A stretch of 64,000 nucleotides of DNA from Streptomyces sp. XD-27 (lineage in GTDB: Bacteria; Actinomycetota; Actinomycetes; Streptomycetales; Streptomycetaceae): assembly GCF_030553055.1 (NCBI RefSeq), contig NZ_CP130713.1, positions 6,262,001 through 6,326,000 on the forward strand, written 5' to 3'. This document shows, one piece after another, positions 35,168 to 43,320 of the stretch; positions within the stretch are counted from its first letter, which is position 1, and the number at the start of each line of letters is the position of its first letter. A program made the translations under genes and the position numbers. Below the pieces are notes generated by a model. That model saw nothing but the letters and a program-made list of their open reading frames with translations. It was not told where the DNA came from and made no database searches.

Positions 35168-35862
35168 GTGTGCAGCCCGCATTCGGTCTTGCCGAGGCCC
35201 GCCCAGCGGCCGGCGCGCGCGTCCTCGCCCTCCAGCACCCGGCGGGTGCAGGGTGCGCAGCCGACCGAGGCATAGCCGTCCGTCAACAGCGGGTTGGTGA
35301 GCACACCGTGGTCGGCGACGTACCCGTCCACATCGGCCTGCGTCCAGCGGGCGATGGGAGAGATCTTCACCTTGGCCCGATGGGCATCCCATCCGACGAC
35401 GGGAGTTGACGCCCGCGTCGGCGATTCGTCGCGGCGCAGCCCGGTGGCCCAGGCGTCGTATCCGGCCAGTCCCGCTTCGAGGGGTCGCACCTTGCGCAAG
35501 GAGCAGCACAGATCGGGATCGCGGTCGTGCAACCGGGGGCCGTACGCGGCGTCCTGCTCCGCGACGGACTGGCGGGGAGTGAGAGTGATCACGTTGACGT
35601 CCATGACCGCGGCCACCGCGTCCCGCGTGCCGATGGTCTCGGGGAAGTGGTAGCCGGTGTCGAGGAAGACCACGTCCACCCCCGGCAGGGCGCGGGAGGC
35701 CAGGTGCGCGACCACCGCGTCCTCCATGGAGGAGGTCACGCAGAAGCGCGACCCGAAGGTGTCGGCCGCCCAGCGCAGGATCTCCAGGGCCGGGGCGTCC
35801 TCCAGCTCCCGGCCCGCGCGCTCGGCCAGTGCCTGTAGCTCCGTCGCGTGCAGGTCCGTCAT
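35164..35862 (-). CDS. cysH: Phosphoadenylyl/adenylyl-sulfate reductase
   Basis: 232 residues. PP-loop-like SRFCVTSSMEDAVVAHLA; VDVVFLDTGYHFPETIGTRD; and the CC...CxxC set typical of APS-type enzymes (DPDLCCSLRKV and GCAPCTRRV), which bind a 4Fe-4S cluster. The catalytic C-terminal Cys is in KTECGLHT. It reduces APS (or PAPS) to sulfite for the sulfite reductase upstream. Start and stop both overlap neighbours by 4 bases. Confidence 0.94.
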   Translation of the reverse strand: MTDLHATELQALAERAGRELEDAPALEILRWAADTFGSRFCVTSSMEDAVVAHLASRALPGVDVVFLDTGYHFPETIGTRDAVAAVMDVNVITLTPRQSVAEQDAAYGPRLHDRDPDLCCSLRKVRPLEAGLAGYDAWATGLRRDESPTRASTPVVGWDAHRAKVKISPIARWTQADVDGYVADHGVLTNPLLTDGYASVGCAPCTRRVLEGEDARAGRWAGLGKTECGLHT

Positions 35863-36041
35863 ATCGCGGTGGCCCCTTCGTGAGGATCGCGCCGCAGGCC
35901 CTTGGCCAGCAGCCCGAGGAACGACAGACGGAACGCGCGGTTGCAGGACGCGCATTCCCACGCCCCGTGGCCCTCGGTGGAGGGCCGCAGGTCCTCGTCC
36001 GCGCAGTACGGGCAGTAGAAGGGAGCGGCTCGCTCACTCAT
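35859..36041 (-). CDS. Small zinc-ribbon protein of the sulfur operon (60 aa)
   Basis: 60 residues with two CxxC knuckles (FYCPYCADEDLRP and WECASCNRAF), so a zinc ribbon or iron-binding fold is likely. It lies between sulfite reductase and cysH with ATGA overlaps on both sides, which strongly supports a real gene. Role unknown; it could be an assembly or electron-transfer partner of the sulfite reductase. Confidence 0.8.
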   Translation of the reverse strand: MSERAAPFYCPYCADEDLRPSTEGHGAWECASCNRAFRLSFLGLLAKGLRRDPHEGATAI

Positions 36042-37732
36042 GACAGGTCCTCCTCCGCGGCGCGCGCCACCCACGTCGCGAACCGCTCGCCCTCGGCGCG
36101 CTGTTCGGCGAACCGGGTGAGCACCCGCTCGACGTAGTCGGGCAGTTCGGCCGAGGTGACCTTCAGGCCGCGGACCTTGCGGCCGAACCCGGCCTCCAGG
36201 CCCAGCGCGCCGCCCAGGTGCACCTGGAAGCCCTCCACCTGGTTGCCGTCGGCGTCCAGGACCAGCTGCCCCTTGAGACCGATGTCCGCGACCTGGATAC
36301 GGGCGCAGGCGTTCGGGCAGCCGTTGATGTTGATGGTGATCGGCTCGTCGAAGTCCGGCAGCCGCCGCTCCAGTTCGTCGATGAGCGAGGCGCCGCGGGC
36401 CTTGGTCTCCACGATCGCCAGCTTGCAGAACTCGATGCCGGTGCAGGCCATCGTGCCGCGCCGGAACGGCGAGGGACCGACCCGCAGGTCCAGCGACTCG
36501 AGGCCGGCCACCAGCGACTCGACCTGCTCCCGCGCCACATCGAGCACGATCATCTTCTGCTCGGCGGTGGTCCGCAGCCGTCCGGAGCCGTGCTCCTCCG
36601 CGAGTTCGGCGATCTTGGTGAGGAGGGCGCCGTCCACCCGGCCGACCCGCGGGGCGAACCCGACGTAGAACCGGCCGTCCTTCTGGCGGTGCACGCCGAC
36701 GTGGTCGCGCCAGCGCTCCACGGGCTGGGCGGGCGGCGGGCCGTCGACGAGCCTCCGCCCCAGGTACTCCTCCTCCAGGACCTGGCGGAACCGCGCAGCG
36801 CCCCAGTCGGCGACCAGGAACTTCAGCCGCGCCCGGGTGCGCAGCCGCCGGTAGCCGTAGTCGCGGAAGACGGAGATGACGCCCTCGTAGACGTCGGGCA
36901 CCTCGTCCAGCGGCACCCACGTGCCCAGCCGCACCCCGATCTTGGGGTTGGTCGACAGCCCGCCGCCCACCCACACGTCGAAGCCGGGGCCGTGCTCGGG
37001 GTGTTCGACGCCGACGAACGCGACGTCGTTGATCTCGTGCGCCACGTCCAGCAGCGGCGAGCCGGAGACCGCGGACTTGAACTTGCGGGGCAGGTTGGAG
37101 AAGGCGGGGTTTCCCACGATCCGGCGGTGGATCTCGTCGATCGCCGGGGTGCCGTCGATGATCTCGTCCTCGGCGATACCGGCGACCGGAGAGCCCAGGA
37201 TCACGCGGGGGGTGTCGCCGCACGCCTCGGTGGTGGACAGCCCGACGGCCTCCAGCCTGCGCCAGATCTCGGGTACGTCCTCGATCCGGATCCAGTGGTA
37301 CTGGATGTTCTGCCGGTCGGTGATGTCGGCGGTCCCGCGGGCGAACTCCTGGGAGATCTCGCCGATGACGCGCAGCTGCTCGGTGGTCAGCCGGCCGCCG
37401 TCGATCCGGACCCGGAGCATGAAGAACGCGTCATCCAGCTCCTCCGGCTCCAGGATCGCCGTCTTGCCGCCGTCGATGCCGGGCTTGCGCTGCGTGTACA
37501 GCCCCCACCAGCGCATCCGGCCGCGCAGGTCGGCGCCGTCGATGGAGTCGAAGCCACGGTGCGCGTAGATCGTCTCAATACGTGTCCGCACATTGAGACC
37601 GTCGTCGTCCTTCTTGAACTGCTCGTTGCCGTTGAGGGGCGTGAAGTGACCCGCGGCCCACTGCCCCTCGCCGCGGTGGCGGCTCGCCTTGCGGCGGGGT
37701 GCGGCGGTAGGGGGCGTCGGGGTGTCAGCCAT
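36038..37732 (-). CDS. sirA: Ferredoxin-dependent sulfite reductase
   Basis: 564 residues, homologous to mycobacterial SirA. Two ferredoxin-like repeats and the siroheme/4Fe-4S Cys set are visible: ACTGIEFCKLAIVETKAR and INGCPNACARIQV. The siroheme-pocket Arg/Lys region is FARGTADITDRQNIQYHWIR. It reduces sulfite to sulfide. Placement with cysH, cysCDN and the sulfonate transporter argues for sulfite rather than nitrite. ATG 37732 (MADTPTPPTA) has GAAGGAC upstream; an upstream in-frame ATG at 37780 lacks one. Confidence 0.94.
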   Translation of the reverse strand: MADTPTPPTAAPRRKASRHRGEGQWAAGHFTPLNGNEQFKKDDDGLNVRTRIETIYAHRGFDSIDGADLRGRMRWWGLYTQRKPGIDGGKTAILEPEELDDAFFMLRVRIDGGRLTTEQLRVIGEISQEFARGTADITDRQNIQYHWIRIEDVPEIWRRLEAVGLSTTEACGDTPRVILGSPVAGIAEDEIIDGTPAIDEIHRRIVGNPAFSNLPRKFKSAVSGSPLLDVAHEINDVAFVGVEHPEHGPGFDVWVGGGLSTNPKIGVRLGTWVPLDEVPDVYEGVISVFRDYGYRRLRTRARLKFLVADWGAARFRQVLEEEYLGRRLVDGPPPAQPVERWRDHVGVHRQKDGRFYVGFAPRVGRVDGALLTKIAELAEEHGSGRLRTTAEQKMIVLDVAREQVESLVAGLESLDLRVGPSPFRRGTMACTGIEFCKLAIVETKARGASLIDELERRLPDFDEPITININGCPNACARIQVADIGLKGQLVLDADGNQVEGFQVHLGGALGLEAGFGRKVRGLKVTSAELPDYVERVLTRFAEQRAEGERFATWVARAAEEDLS

Positions 37733-37855
37733 GGCAGGTACGTCCTTCGGGACTGCGGAGAGCGGCTCTGACCAGTGCATTCGCGCAGCGGGCGCGGCAG
37801 TGCAGGTACGGAGAGACGAGAGAGAAGTCGGCAGAAGTGCGGCGGCGCTGGGTCG

Positions 37856-37939
37856 TCAGCCCGCCGGACACATGGCGCTGGACATGCGGCAGAGGTCGAC
37901 GTGTCGCCGACTCACCAAGTCAATTCCAGCTCCGGACAT
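37856..37939 (-). CDS. Cys-containing leader peptide of the sulfur operon (27 aa)
   Basis: ATG 37939 to TGA 37856 encodes 27 residues beginning MSGAGIDLVSRRHVDLCRMS, with Cys17 and Cys24 before the Pro-Ala-Gly end. The Arg-Arg-His-Val-Asp-Leu core is the signature of the actinobacterial putative leader peptides found ahead of sulfur assimilation genes. It ends 123 bases before sirA. Cys codons in such leaders are thought to sense Cys-tRNA supply; that mechanism is known from mycobacteria and is inference here. Confidence 0.75.
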   Translation of the reverse strand: MSGAGIDLVSRRHVDLCRMSSAMCPAG

Positions 37940-37979
37940 GACCGAAAGCGTGGCACGGCTGTCTCGGGAGCGTCCACCA

Positions 37980-38013
37980 CTATCCAATATGTGGACGTGA
38001 CTGTACTGGATAG
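37980..38013. promoter_or_regulatory. Inverted repeat upstream of the sulfur operon leader
   Basis: CTATCCA (37980-37986) and TGGATAG (38007-38013) are perfect inverted arms 20 bases apart, 41 bases upstream of the leader ATG. The position suits a regulator-binding site around the operon promoter. Confidence 0.45.
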
Positions 38014-38030
38014 TGAGATGACGGTCTTGG

Positions 38031-38585
38031 TCACGCCCCTGCGGCGGGCTCCACCTTCGTGTCGTACAACCGGAAGCCCCGGCGCTCGTAATTGGCCATC
38101 GCGTGCGGCCCGTCCAGGCTGCAGGTGTGCAGCCAGACCCGCGTGGTGGCCGGCAGGTCCGGCCGGCGCTCCGCCAGGTCCCACGCCCTGGCGATGCCGT
38201 AGCTCAGCAGGTGACCGCCGATCCCGCGGCCCCGGAAGTCCGGGAGCAGCCCGAAGTAGGCGATCTCCACCACCCCCGCGCCCTGGGCCTCGAATTCGAT
38301 GTACCCGGCGGGCGTGCCGCGCTCGTACGCCACCCACGTCTCGACGCCCGGCCGCTCCAGGAACTCGCGCCACCGCTCCCGCGGCCACGGCAGCCGGTCC
38401 GTCCACGCGATGTCCCCGCCCACCGCCGTGTACAGAAAGCGGCTGAACTCGGGGCTCGGCACCTCGGCCCGGACGATCCGCACGCCCGCCGACGCCGGGG
38501 GCTCCGCCGCGGGACGCAGGTCCTCCGGCGCGGTCTGCTCCAGGTACCAGGTCGTGACCGTGCCGGCAGGGGCGTGCTCGTTCAT
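38031..38585 (-). CDS. GNAT family N-acetyltransferase
   Basis: 184 residues from ATG 38585. GNAT core: WVAYERGTPAGYIEFEAQGA, then VVEIAYFGLLPDFRGRGIGG with the acetyl-CoA loop RGRGIGGHLL, and LHTCSLDGPHAMANYERRGF near the end. Substrate unknown. It lies just upstream of the sulfur operon promoter on the same strand, with its stop 17 bases from the inverted repeat, so read-through into the operon is possible. Confidence 0.88.
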   Translation of the reverse strand: MNEHAPAGTVTTWYLEQTAPEDLRPAAEPPASAGVRIVRAEVPSPEFSRFLYTAVGGDIAWTDRLPWPRERWREFLERPGVETWVAYERGTPAGYIEFEAQGAGVVEIAYFGLLPDFRGRGIGGHLLSYGIARAWDLAERRPDLPATTRVWLHTCSLDGPHAMANYERRGFRLYDTKVEPAAGA

Positions 38586-38621
38586 GGCCCTCAGCTAATC
38601 ATGTCCATGCTCTTCGGCCAA

Positions 38622-39826
38622 TCACGTCCAGCGCGCGGCCAGCACCGCGGGCGCCGTGGACCCGGGCAGCAGGTCGGCGGGTCGCGCCGGGCGCAGCACC
38701 TCCACCTCCACGCTGTCGGCGAAGCGGTACGGGCGATGCGCCAGCACCCCGCCCACCGTACGCCGCAACCGGGACATCTCCGCCCGTACCGTGACAGTCC
38801 GTGAGGAATCCCCGAACAGATCGGACGCCAGTTGCGCCGCCCCGCGCCCCTCCCGGTGCAACGCGAGGACCAGCAGCAGCTCGGTGTGGCGCGGGCTCAG
38901 CTCATGCGACCAGCTGCCCGCGGCCCCCGAGACGGTCACCGTCCACGCCCGCCGCCCCCGCACGTCCAGCACCACCCGGCTCGGCGCCGCCGCCGGCTCC
39001 GTCCCGCCGACCCGCACCAGCCAGCCGCCGGGCAGCGGCTCCAGCGAGCACGCGCCCAGCGTCGGCAGCCAGACCGGCCCGGCCTGCGCGTTCTTCGGCA
39101 GCGCCACCCGCTCGGGGGTGCCATGCCGGTCACCGCCACCGGCCACCCCGCGGCGTCCACCGCCAGCGCCGTGCCCGCCAGCCGGGCGAGTACCGGCGCC
39201 GCCACGGTCCGCAGCCGCTCGATCGAGGCCCAGTGCCGCGCCCGCAGCTCCCCCTCGGCGACCCGCGCCACGGCCGCCACCAGCGCCAGCGTCGACGGGT
39301 GCGCGATGCCCGCCGGGCCGGTCACGTTCACCACCCCCAGCAGCCTGCCGTCCCGCGGGTCGTGCAGCGGGGCCGCCGCGCACGCCAGGGTGCGCAGCGC
39401 GTGCACGAAGTGCTCGTCGGCCAGCACCTGCAACGGGCGGCGGGTCACCAGCGACGTACCGATGCCGTTGGTCCCGGTCGACTCCTCGGCCCAGAACGCG
39501 CCCTCGGCCAGGTCCAGCCGCTCCGCGCTGCGCCGCACCGCCCGGCTGCCCTCCTGCCACAGCACGCAGCCCTGGACGTCGGTGACCACCATGACGTGCC
39601 GCTCGTCGTCGGTGAGCGGCCGCAGCCCCTCCCGCAGGTGCGGCATCAGCTCCGCCAGCGGGGAACCGTGCCGCCGGTGCGCGACCCGGTCGGCGGACAG
39701 CGGCCGGGCGGACCGGCCGCCGTCGGGGTCGATGCCGTGGTCCAGCGACCGCGACCACGACTCGGCGATCACCGGGCGCGTGTGCGCGGCGAGCGGTATG
39801 ACCCGGTCCGTATGCGTGGGGTTCAC
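38622..39826 (-). CDS. GAF domain transcriptional regulator, one-base frameshift
   Basis: The N-terminal 250 residues are a GAF sensor as in acetoin/aldehyde-type activators (SRSLDHGIDPDG, VTDVQGCVLWQEGS, FWAEESTGTNGIGTSLVTRR). The C-terminus is a winged-helix-like domain (LSPRHTELLLVLALHREGRG, SSRTVTVRAEMSRLRRTVGG). The frame breaks at five G (39114-39118); one added base gives VTGMAPPERVALPKNAQAG and a 401-residue protein. Start GTG 39826 is the best available but has only a weak ribosome binding site. No aldehyde dehydrogenase gene, a frequent partner, is nearby. Confidence 0.8.
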
Positions 39827-39998
39827 GCTCTCATGGTGCCGTCGCCGGGGTGTGCCGTGCCGTACCAACGTGAAGATCGGTTGCAACGCGGCGCAACGTT
39901 TGCGGACGGGGGCGCCCGGATCGGACAGTGGAGCCCGCGAGCGGAGGGTGGTGCCGAGTCGGCGCGGCATCACTCTTCGCCGCGGATACGGTTATAAG

Positions 39999-41225
39999 GT
40001 GCAGCCTGCAGAAGAACCAGCGGAACCGCCCGCGGAGCAGCCCCCGGGGCGGCTCCACAGGGCCCGCGCTCTCACCCGCAACGTGTCCAAACGCAAGACG
40101 GCCTGGCTGCTGCTGAAAGACACCGTCAACGCCTGCGTCGAGTACCGGGTCACCGGGCTCGCCGCGGAAGCCGCCTTCTTCACCCTGTTGTCGCTGCCAC
40201 CGCTGCTGCTCGGCCTGATCGGGCTGCTCGGCTACATCGACGCCTGGACCGACACCCACACCGTCGCCACCATCAGGGACCACATCCTCGACGCGTCGGG
40301 GACCGTGCTGTCGGAGAGGGGCGTGCGGGAGATCGCCCGGCCGCTGCTGGACGACGTCATCGAGGGCGGCCGCCCCGACGTCATCTCGCTCGGCTTCGCC
40401 ATCGCCCTGTGGTCCGGGTCGCGCGCCGTCAACGTCTTCGTCGACACCATCACCGTGATGTACGGGCTCGAAGGGCACCGCGGCATCGTCAGGACCCGGC
40501 TGCTGGCCTTCCTGCTCTACCTCGTCGCCTTGATCGTGGGGGCCGTCGCGCTGCCGCTGATGGTGGTCGGACCCGACGCCGTGGTGGGCATCGTGCCCTG
40601 GAGCGGGACGCTGGTCCGCCTCCTGTACTGGCCCGTGGTGATACTGCTGTCCATCGCCTTCCTCACCACGCTCTACCACGTGTCCGTGCCGGTGCGGTCG
40701 CCGTGGCGGGAGGACATCCCGGGCGCGCTGATCGCGCTCACGATGTGGGTGCTCGGCAGCTTCCTGCTGCGCATCTACCTCACCCACACCATCGAGGGGC
40801 CCACGATCTACGGCTCGCTGGCCGCCCCCGTCGCCGTCCTGCTGTGGATCGGGATCTCCGCCTTCGCGGTGCTGGTCGGCGCCGCCGTCAACGCGGCCAT
40901 CGACCGGGTGTGGCCGTCGGTGGCCATCGCCGCGGCCCGCGCCGAGCACGCGCGGCGGATACAGGCCGAGGCGCGCGAGGCGGCGGCCCGCAAGGCGGCG
41001 GAGTACATGCGTCACGCGGGGGAGGGGAGCGACGGCGACGACGACGGTGACGGCGGTTACGGCGGCTACGGGGACGACGGCGAGGCGCCGGACGACTGGC
41101 CGGACGTCCCGCCGCCGTCGGAGTTCCCCGAGCGCTGGGCCCAGTTCCTGCCGCCGGAGGACGTCCGCGCACGGCTGCACACGCGGCGCGACGAGGAGGG
41201 CGCGCCGCCGCGGAAAACCGGTTGA
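39999..41225 (+). CDS. YihY/BrkB-type inner membrane protein
   Basis: 408 residues from GTG 39999. Six or so membrane segments: FFTLLSLPPLLLGLIGLLGY, LLAFLLYLVALIVGAVALPL, YWPVVILLSIAFLTTLYHVS, IPGALIALTMWVLGSFLLRI, and SLAAPVAVLLWIGISAFAVL. The family motif LAAEAAFFTLLSLPP near the N-terminus identifies YihY/BrkB (once called ribonuclease BN). The tail is Asp/Gly-rich and acidic. Its exact function is unknown. The stop overlaps the -35 of the rsgA promoter. Confidence 0.87.
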   Translation: MQPAEEPAEPPAEQPPGRLHRARALTRNVSKRKTAWLLLKDTVNACVEYRVTGLAAEAAFFTLLSLPPLLLGLIGLLGYIDAWTDTHTVATIRDHILDASGTVLSERGVREIARPLLDDVIEGGRPDVISLGFAIALWSGSRAVNVFVDTITVMYGLEGHRGIVRTRLLAFLLYLVALIVGAVALPLMVVGPDAVVGIVPWSGTLVRLLYWPVVILLSIAFLTTLYHVSVPVRSPWREDIPGALIALTMWVLGSFLLRIYLTHTIEGPTIYGSLAAPVAVLLWIGISAFAVLVGAAVNAAIDRVWPSVAIAAARAEHARRIQAEAREAAARKAAEYMRHAGEGSDGDDDGDGGYGGYGDDGEAPDDWPDVPPPSEFPERWAQFLPPEDVRARLHTRRDEEGAPPRKTG

Positions 41226-41252
41226 CGGGGCGCCGAGCCCCCGGGCTAGGGT
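41222..41252 (+). promoter_or_regulatory. Candidate rsgA promoter
   Basis: TTGACG (41222-41227) and TAGGGT (41247-41252) are 19 bases apart. Transcription would start near 41259, giving an rsgA leader of about 172 bases. Confidence 0.5.
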
Positions 41253-41304
41253 GACCGGGTGAGCGACGGCCCCACGCCGTCGCCAACGACCATGGGACAA
41301 CAGG

Positions 41305-41447
41305 GAGGTGAGGACCGTGACGACTGTCGAAGCGGTGGGCGCTGCCCACGACCTCCAGCCACCATTCCTCACCTCTGTGGCCCCGGCCTGACGTCTCGCC
41401 GGGACCACCCTCCCGAAGGGTCTCATCCCGTTGTCCCACCTCACCTC
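41305..41447 (+). promoter_or_regulatory. Candidate RNA switch in the rsgA leader
   Basis: The leader ORF's ribosome binding region GAGGTGAGG (41305-41313) is perfectly complementary to CCTCACCTC, which occurs twice: at 41367-41375 inside the leader ORF and at 41439-41447 over rsgA codons 3-6. A small hairpin (ACCCT 41407-41411 with AGGGT 41417-41421) covers the rsgA ribosome binding site GAAGGG. Two mutually exclusive folds are therefore possible. Confidence 0.45.
41317..41391 (+). CDS. Leader ORF upstream of rsgA (24 aa)
   Basis: GTG 41317 to TGA 41391 encodes MTTVEAVGAAHDLQPPFLTS plus four residues. GGGAGGTGA lies just upstream at good spacing, a far stronger site than that of rsgA itself. 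It is in the same frame as rsgA and stops 39 bases before the rsgA TTG start. Its own ribosome binding site can pair with a segment near its end. Confidence 0.5.
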   Translation: MTTVEAVGAAHDLQPPFLTSVAPA

Positions 41448-42537
41448 CGCACACCCTCTCTCCGCCCGCTACGGCTGGGACGAGGGGTTCGCGGAAGCCT
41501 TCACCCCGTACGCGGCCCAAGGCCTGTCGCCCGCCCGCATCGTGCGGGTGGACCGCGGCCGCTGCGACGTCGTCGTCCCCGACAGGGACGGCGTGCGCAC
41601 CGCGCAGGCCGACGCCGCGCCGGTCGCCACCGGCGACCCGCTGACCATCATGTGCACCGGCGACTGGGCCGCCGTCGACCTCGACCGCGGCTACGTACAG
41701 GCCCTGCTGCCGCGCCGTTCCGCGTTCGTACGGTCCACGTCCTCCAAGCGGTCCGAGGGGCAGGTCCTGGCCGCCAACGTCGACCAGGCCGTCATCGCGG
41801 TCTCGCTGGCGGCGGAGCTCGACCTCGGCCGCGTCGAGCGCTTCCTCGCGCTCGCCTGGGAGAGCGGCGCCCAGCCGCTGGTCGTCCTCACCAAGGCCGA
41901 CCTGGTGCCGGACCCGGGCACGCTGTCTCACCTCGTCTCGGATGTCGAGACGGCGGCGCCGGGCGTGCAGGTGCTCCCCGTGAGCGGCGCGACCGGCGAG
42001 GGCGTCGACGCGCTCGCCGCCGTCCTCGCCTCCGGCACCTCCGTACTCCTCGGCCAGTCCGGCGCGGGCAAGTCCACCCTCGCCAACGCCCTGGCCGGCG
42101 AGGATGTCCAGGACGTCCAGGCGATCCGGGACAGCGACGGCAAGGGCCGCCACACCACCACCACCCGCGACCTGCTGCCGCTGCCGTGGGGCGGGGTCCT
42201 CATCGACACCCCCGGCCTGCGCGGGGTCGGGCTGTGGGACGCCGAAGACGGTGTGGGGCGGACGTTCTCGGAGATCGAGACGCTCGCCGAGGACTGCCGA
42301 TTCGCCGACTGCGGCCACCACAGCGAGCCGGGCTGCGCGGTGCTCGCCGCCATCGACGCGGGCGCGCTGCCCGAGCGCAGGCTGGAGAGCTACCGCAAGC
42401 TGCTGCGCGAGAACGCCCGGCTCGCGGCCCGCACCGACGCCCGGCTGCGGGCCGAGATGCGGCGCGACTGGAAGCAGAAGCAGGCGCTCGGCCGGCACAT
42501 GCTGGAACGCAAGGGCCGGTCGGTGCGCAAGCCGTAG
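41431..42537 (+). CDS. rsgA: Ribosome small subunit-dependent GTPase A
   Basis: 368 residues. RsgA checks late 30S assembly. The circularly permuted GTPase order is visible: G4 VVLTKADLV precedes G1 LLGQSGAGKSTLANAL and G3 VLIDTPGLRGVGLW. An OB-fold lies at the N-terminus, and the C-terminal zinc site is CRFADCGHHSEPGC. TTG 41431 gives the usual family start (MSHLTSAHPLSARYGWDEGF), with GAAGGG upstream inside a small hairpin. Confidence 0.93.
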   Translation: MSHLTSAHPLSARYGWDEGFAEAFTPYAAQGLSPARIVRVDRGRCDVVVPDRDGVRTAQADAAPVATGDPLTIMCTGDWAAVDLDRGYVQALLPRRSAFVRSTSSKRSEGQVLAANVDQAVIAVSLAAELDLGRVERFLALAWESGAQPLVVLTKADLVPDPGTLSHLVSDVETAAPGVQVLPVSGATGEGVDALAAVLASGTSVLLGQSGAGKSTLANALAGEDVQDVQAIRDSDGKGRHTTTTRDLLPLPWGGVLIDTPGLRGVGLWDAEDGVGRTFSEIETLAEDCRFADCGHHSEPGCAVLAAIDAGALPERRLESYRKLLRENARLAARTDARLRAEMRRDWKQKQALGRHMLERKGRSVRKP

Positions 42538-42548
42538 GGCCGGCCGCC

Positions 42549-42581
42549 CGGCCGCGGGGCGGCACCCCCGCCCCGCGGCCG
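42549..42581 (+). terminator. rsgA terminator just before tmrB
   Basis: A perfect 14-bp GC stem (42549-42562 with 42568-42581) and 5-base loop lies 12 bases after the rsgA stop and 12 bases before the next ATG. Confidence 0.7.
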
Positions 42582-42587
42582 TAGGCT
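42582..42587 (+). promoter_or_regulatory. Putative -10 element of a leaderless tmrB transcript
   Basis: TAGGCT is followed by 6 bases and ATG 42594. There is no Shine-Dalgarno. The -35 region would lie in the terminator stem. Confidence 0.45.
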
Positions 42588-42593
42588 GGCGCC

Positions 42594-43193
42594 ATGCTGC
42601 TGTGGATCAACGGTCCGTTCGGCGTCGGCAAGACGCAGGTGGCGTACGAACTGCACCGGCGCCTGCCGGGCAGCTTCGTCTGCGACCCCGAGCACCTGGG
42701 CTTCGCGCTGCACCGCATGCTCCCCGAGCCGATGCGCGGCGACTTCCAGGACCTGGGGCTGTGGCGGCGCGGCGTGCGCGAGATGCTCGACTCCGTGGCG
42801 CGCGGGTTCGACGGCACCGTCATCGTCCCGATGACCGTCGTCGACCCCGCGTACCACGAGGAGATGGTGGGCGCCCTGCGCGCGTCCGGGCACGACGTAC
42901 GGCACTTCGCGCTGCTCGCGCGCCCGGAGACCGTACGGCGCAGGCTGCGCGGGCGCGTCATGCCCCTGATACGCGGCGACAGCTGGGCGGTCCGGCAGAT
43001 CGACCGGTGCCTGGAGGCGCTGCGGCGGCCGGAGTTCGAGCGGCATGTGCCCACCGACGGGCTGACCGTGCCGGACGTCGCCGACCGGATCGCACGGGAG
43101 GCGGGCGTGGGCCTGAGGCCGTCGTCCGACAGCCGCGTCACCCACTACCTGCGCCGCCAGTGGGTGAGCGCCAAGCACATCCGCTTCGACTGA
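42594..43193 (+). CDS. tmrB: TmrB-like tunicamycin resistance protein
   Basis: 199 residues. The P-loop is LLWINGPFGVGKTQVAYELH, followed by FVCDPEHLGFALHRMLPE, TVIVPMTVVDPAYHEEMVG and SWAVRQIDRCLEALRRPEFE; these match Bacillus TmrB along its length. TmrB is an ATP-binding membrane-associated protein thought to trap tunicamycin. No tunicamycin cluster is visible, so this is probably a stand-alone determinant. The gene seems to be leaderless. Confidence 0.88.
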   Translation: MLLWINGPFGVGKTQVAYELHRRLPGSFVCDPEHLGFALHRMLPEPMRGDFQDLGLWRRGVREMLDSVARGFDGTVIVPMTVVDPAYHEEMVGALRASGHDVRHFALLARPETVRRRLRGRVMPLIRGDSWAVRQIDRCLEALRRPEFERHVPTDGLTVPDVADRIAREAGVGLRPSSDSRVTHYLRRQWVSAKHIRFD

Positions 43194-43224
43194 ACGCCGC
43201 AGGGCGGTGCCGGGCGGCGTGCAG

Positions 43225-43318
43225 CCGGGCCGAGGCGGAGCGTGGTCGGGCCGAGGCGTCGCGGTCGGGCGGAGGGGGCGCGTGGCCGGGCCGAGGCGGT
43301 GCGCGGCCGGGCCGAGTG
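43225..43318. repeat. GC-rich degenerate tandem repeat
   Basis: CGGGCCGAG occurs four times (starting near 43226, 43247, 43287 and 43307) in the space between the convergent tmrB and DUF456 genes. Confidence 0.6.
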
Positions 43319-43320
43319 GG

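Noticed and set aside
41259..42584. Long plus-strand frame starting with GTG exactly at the predicted rsgA transcription start
   Set aside because: It overlaps all of rsgA in another frame, its product is Arg/Pro/Gly-rich without domains, and rsgA is unmistakable.
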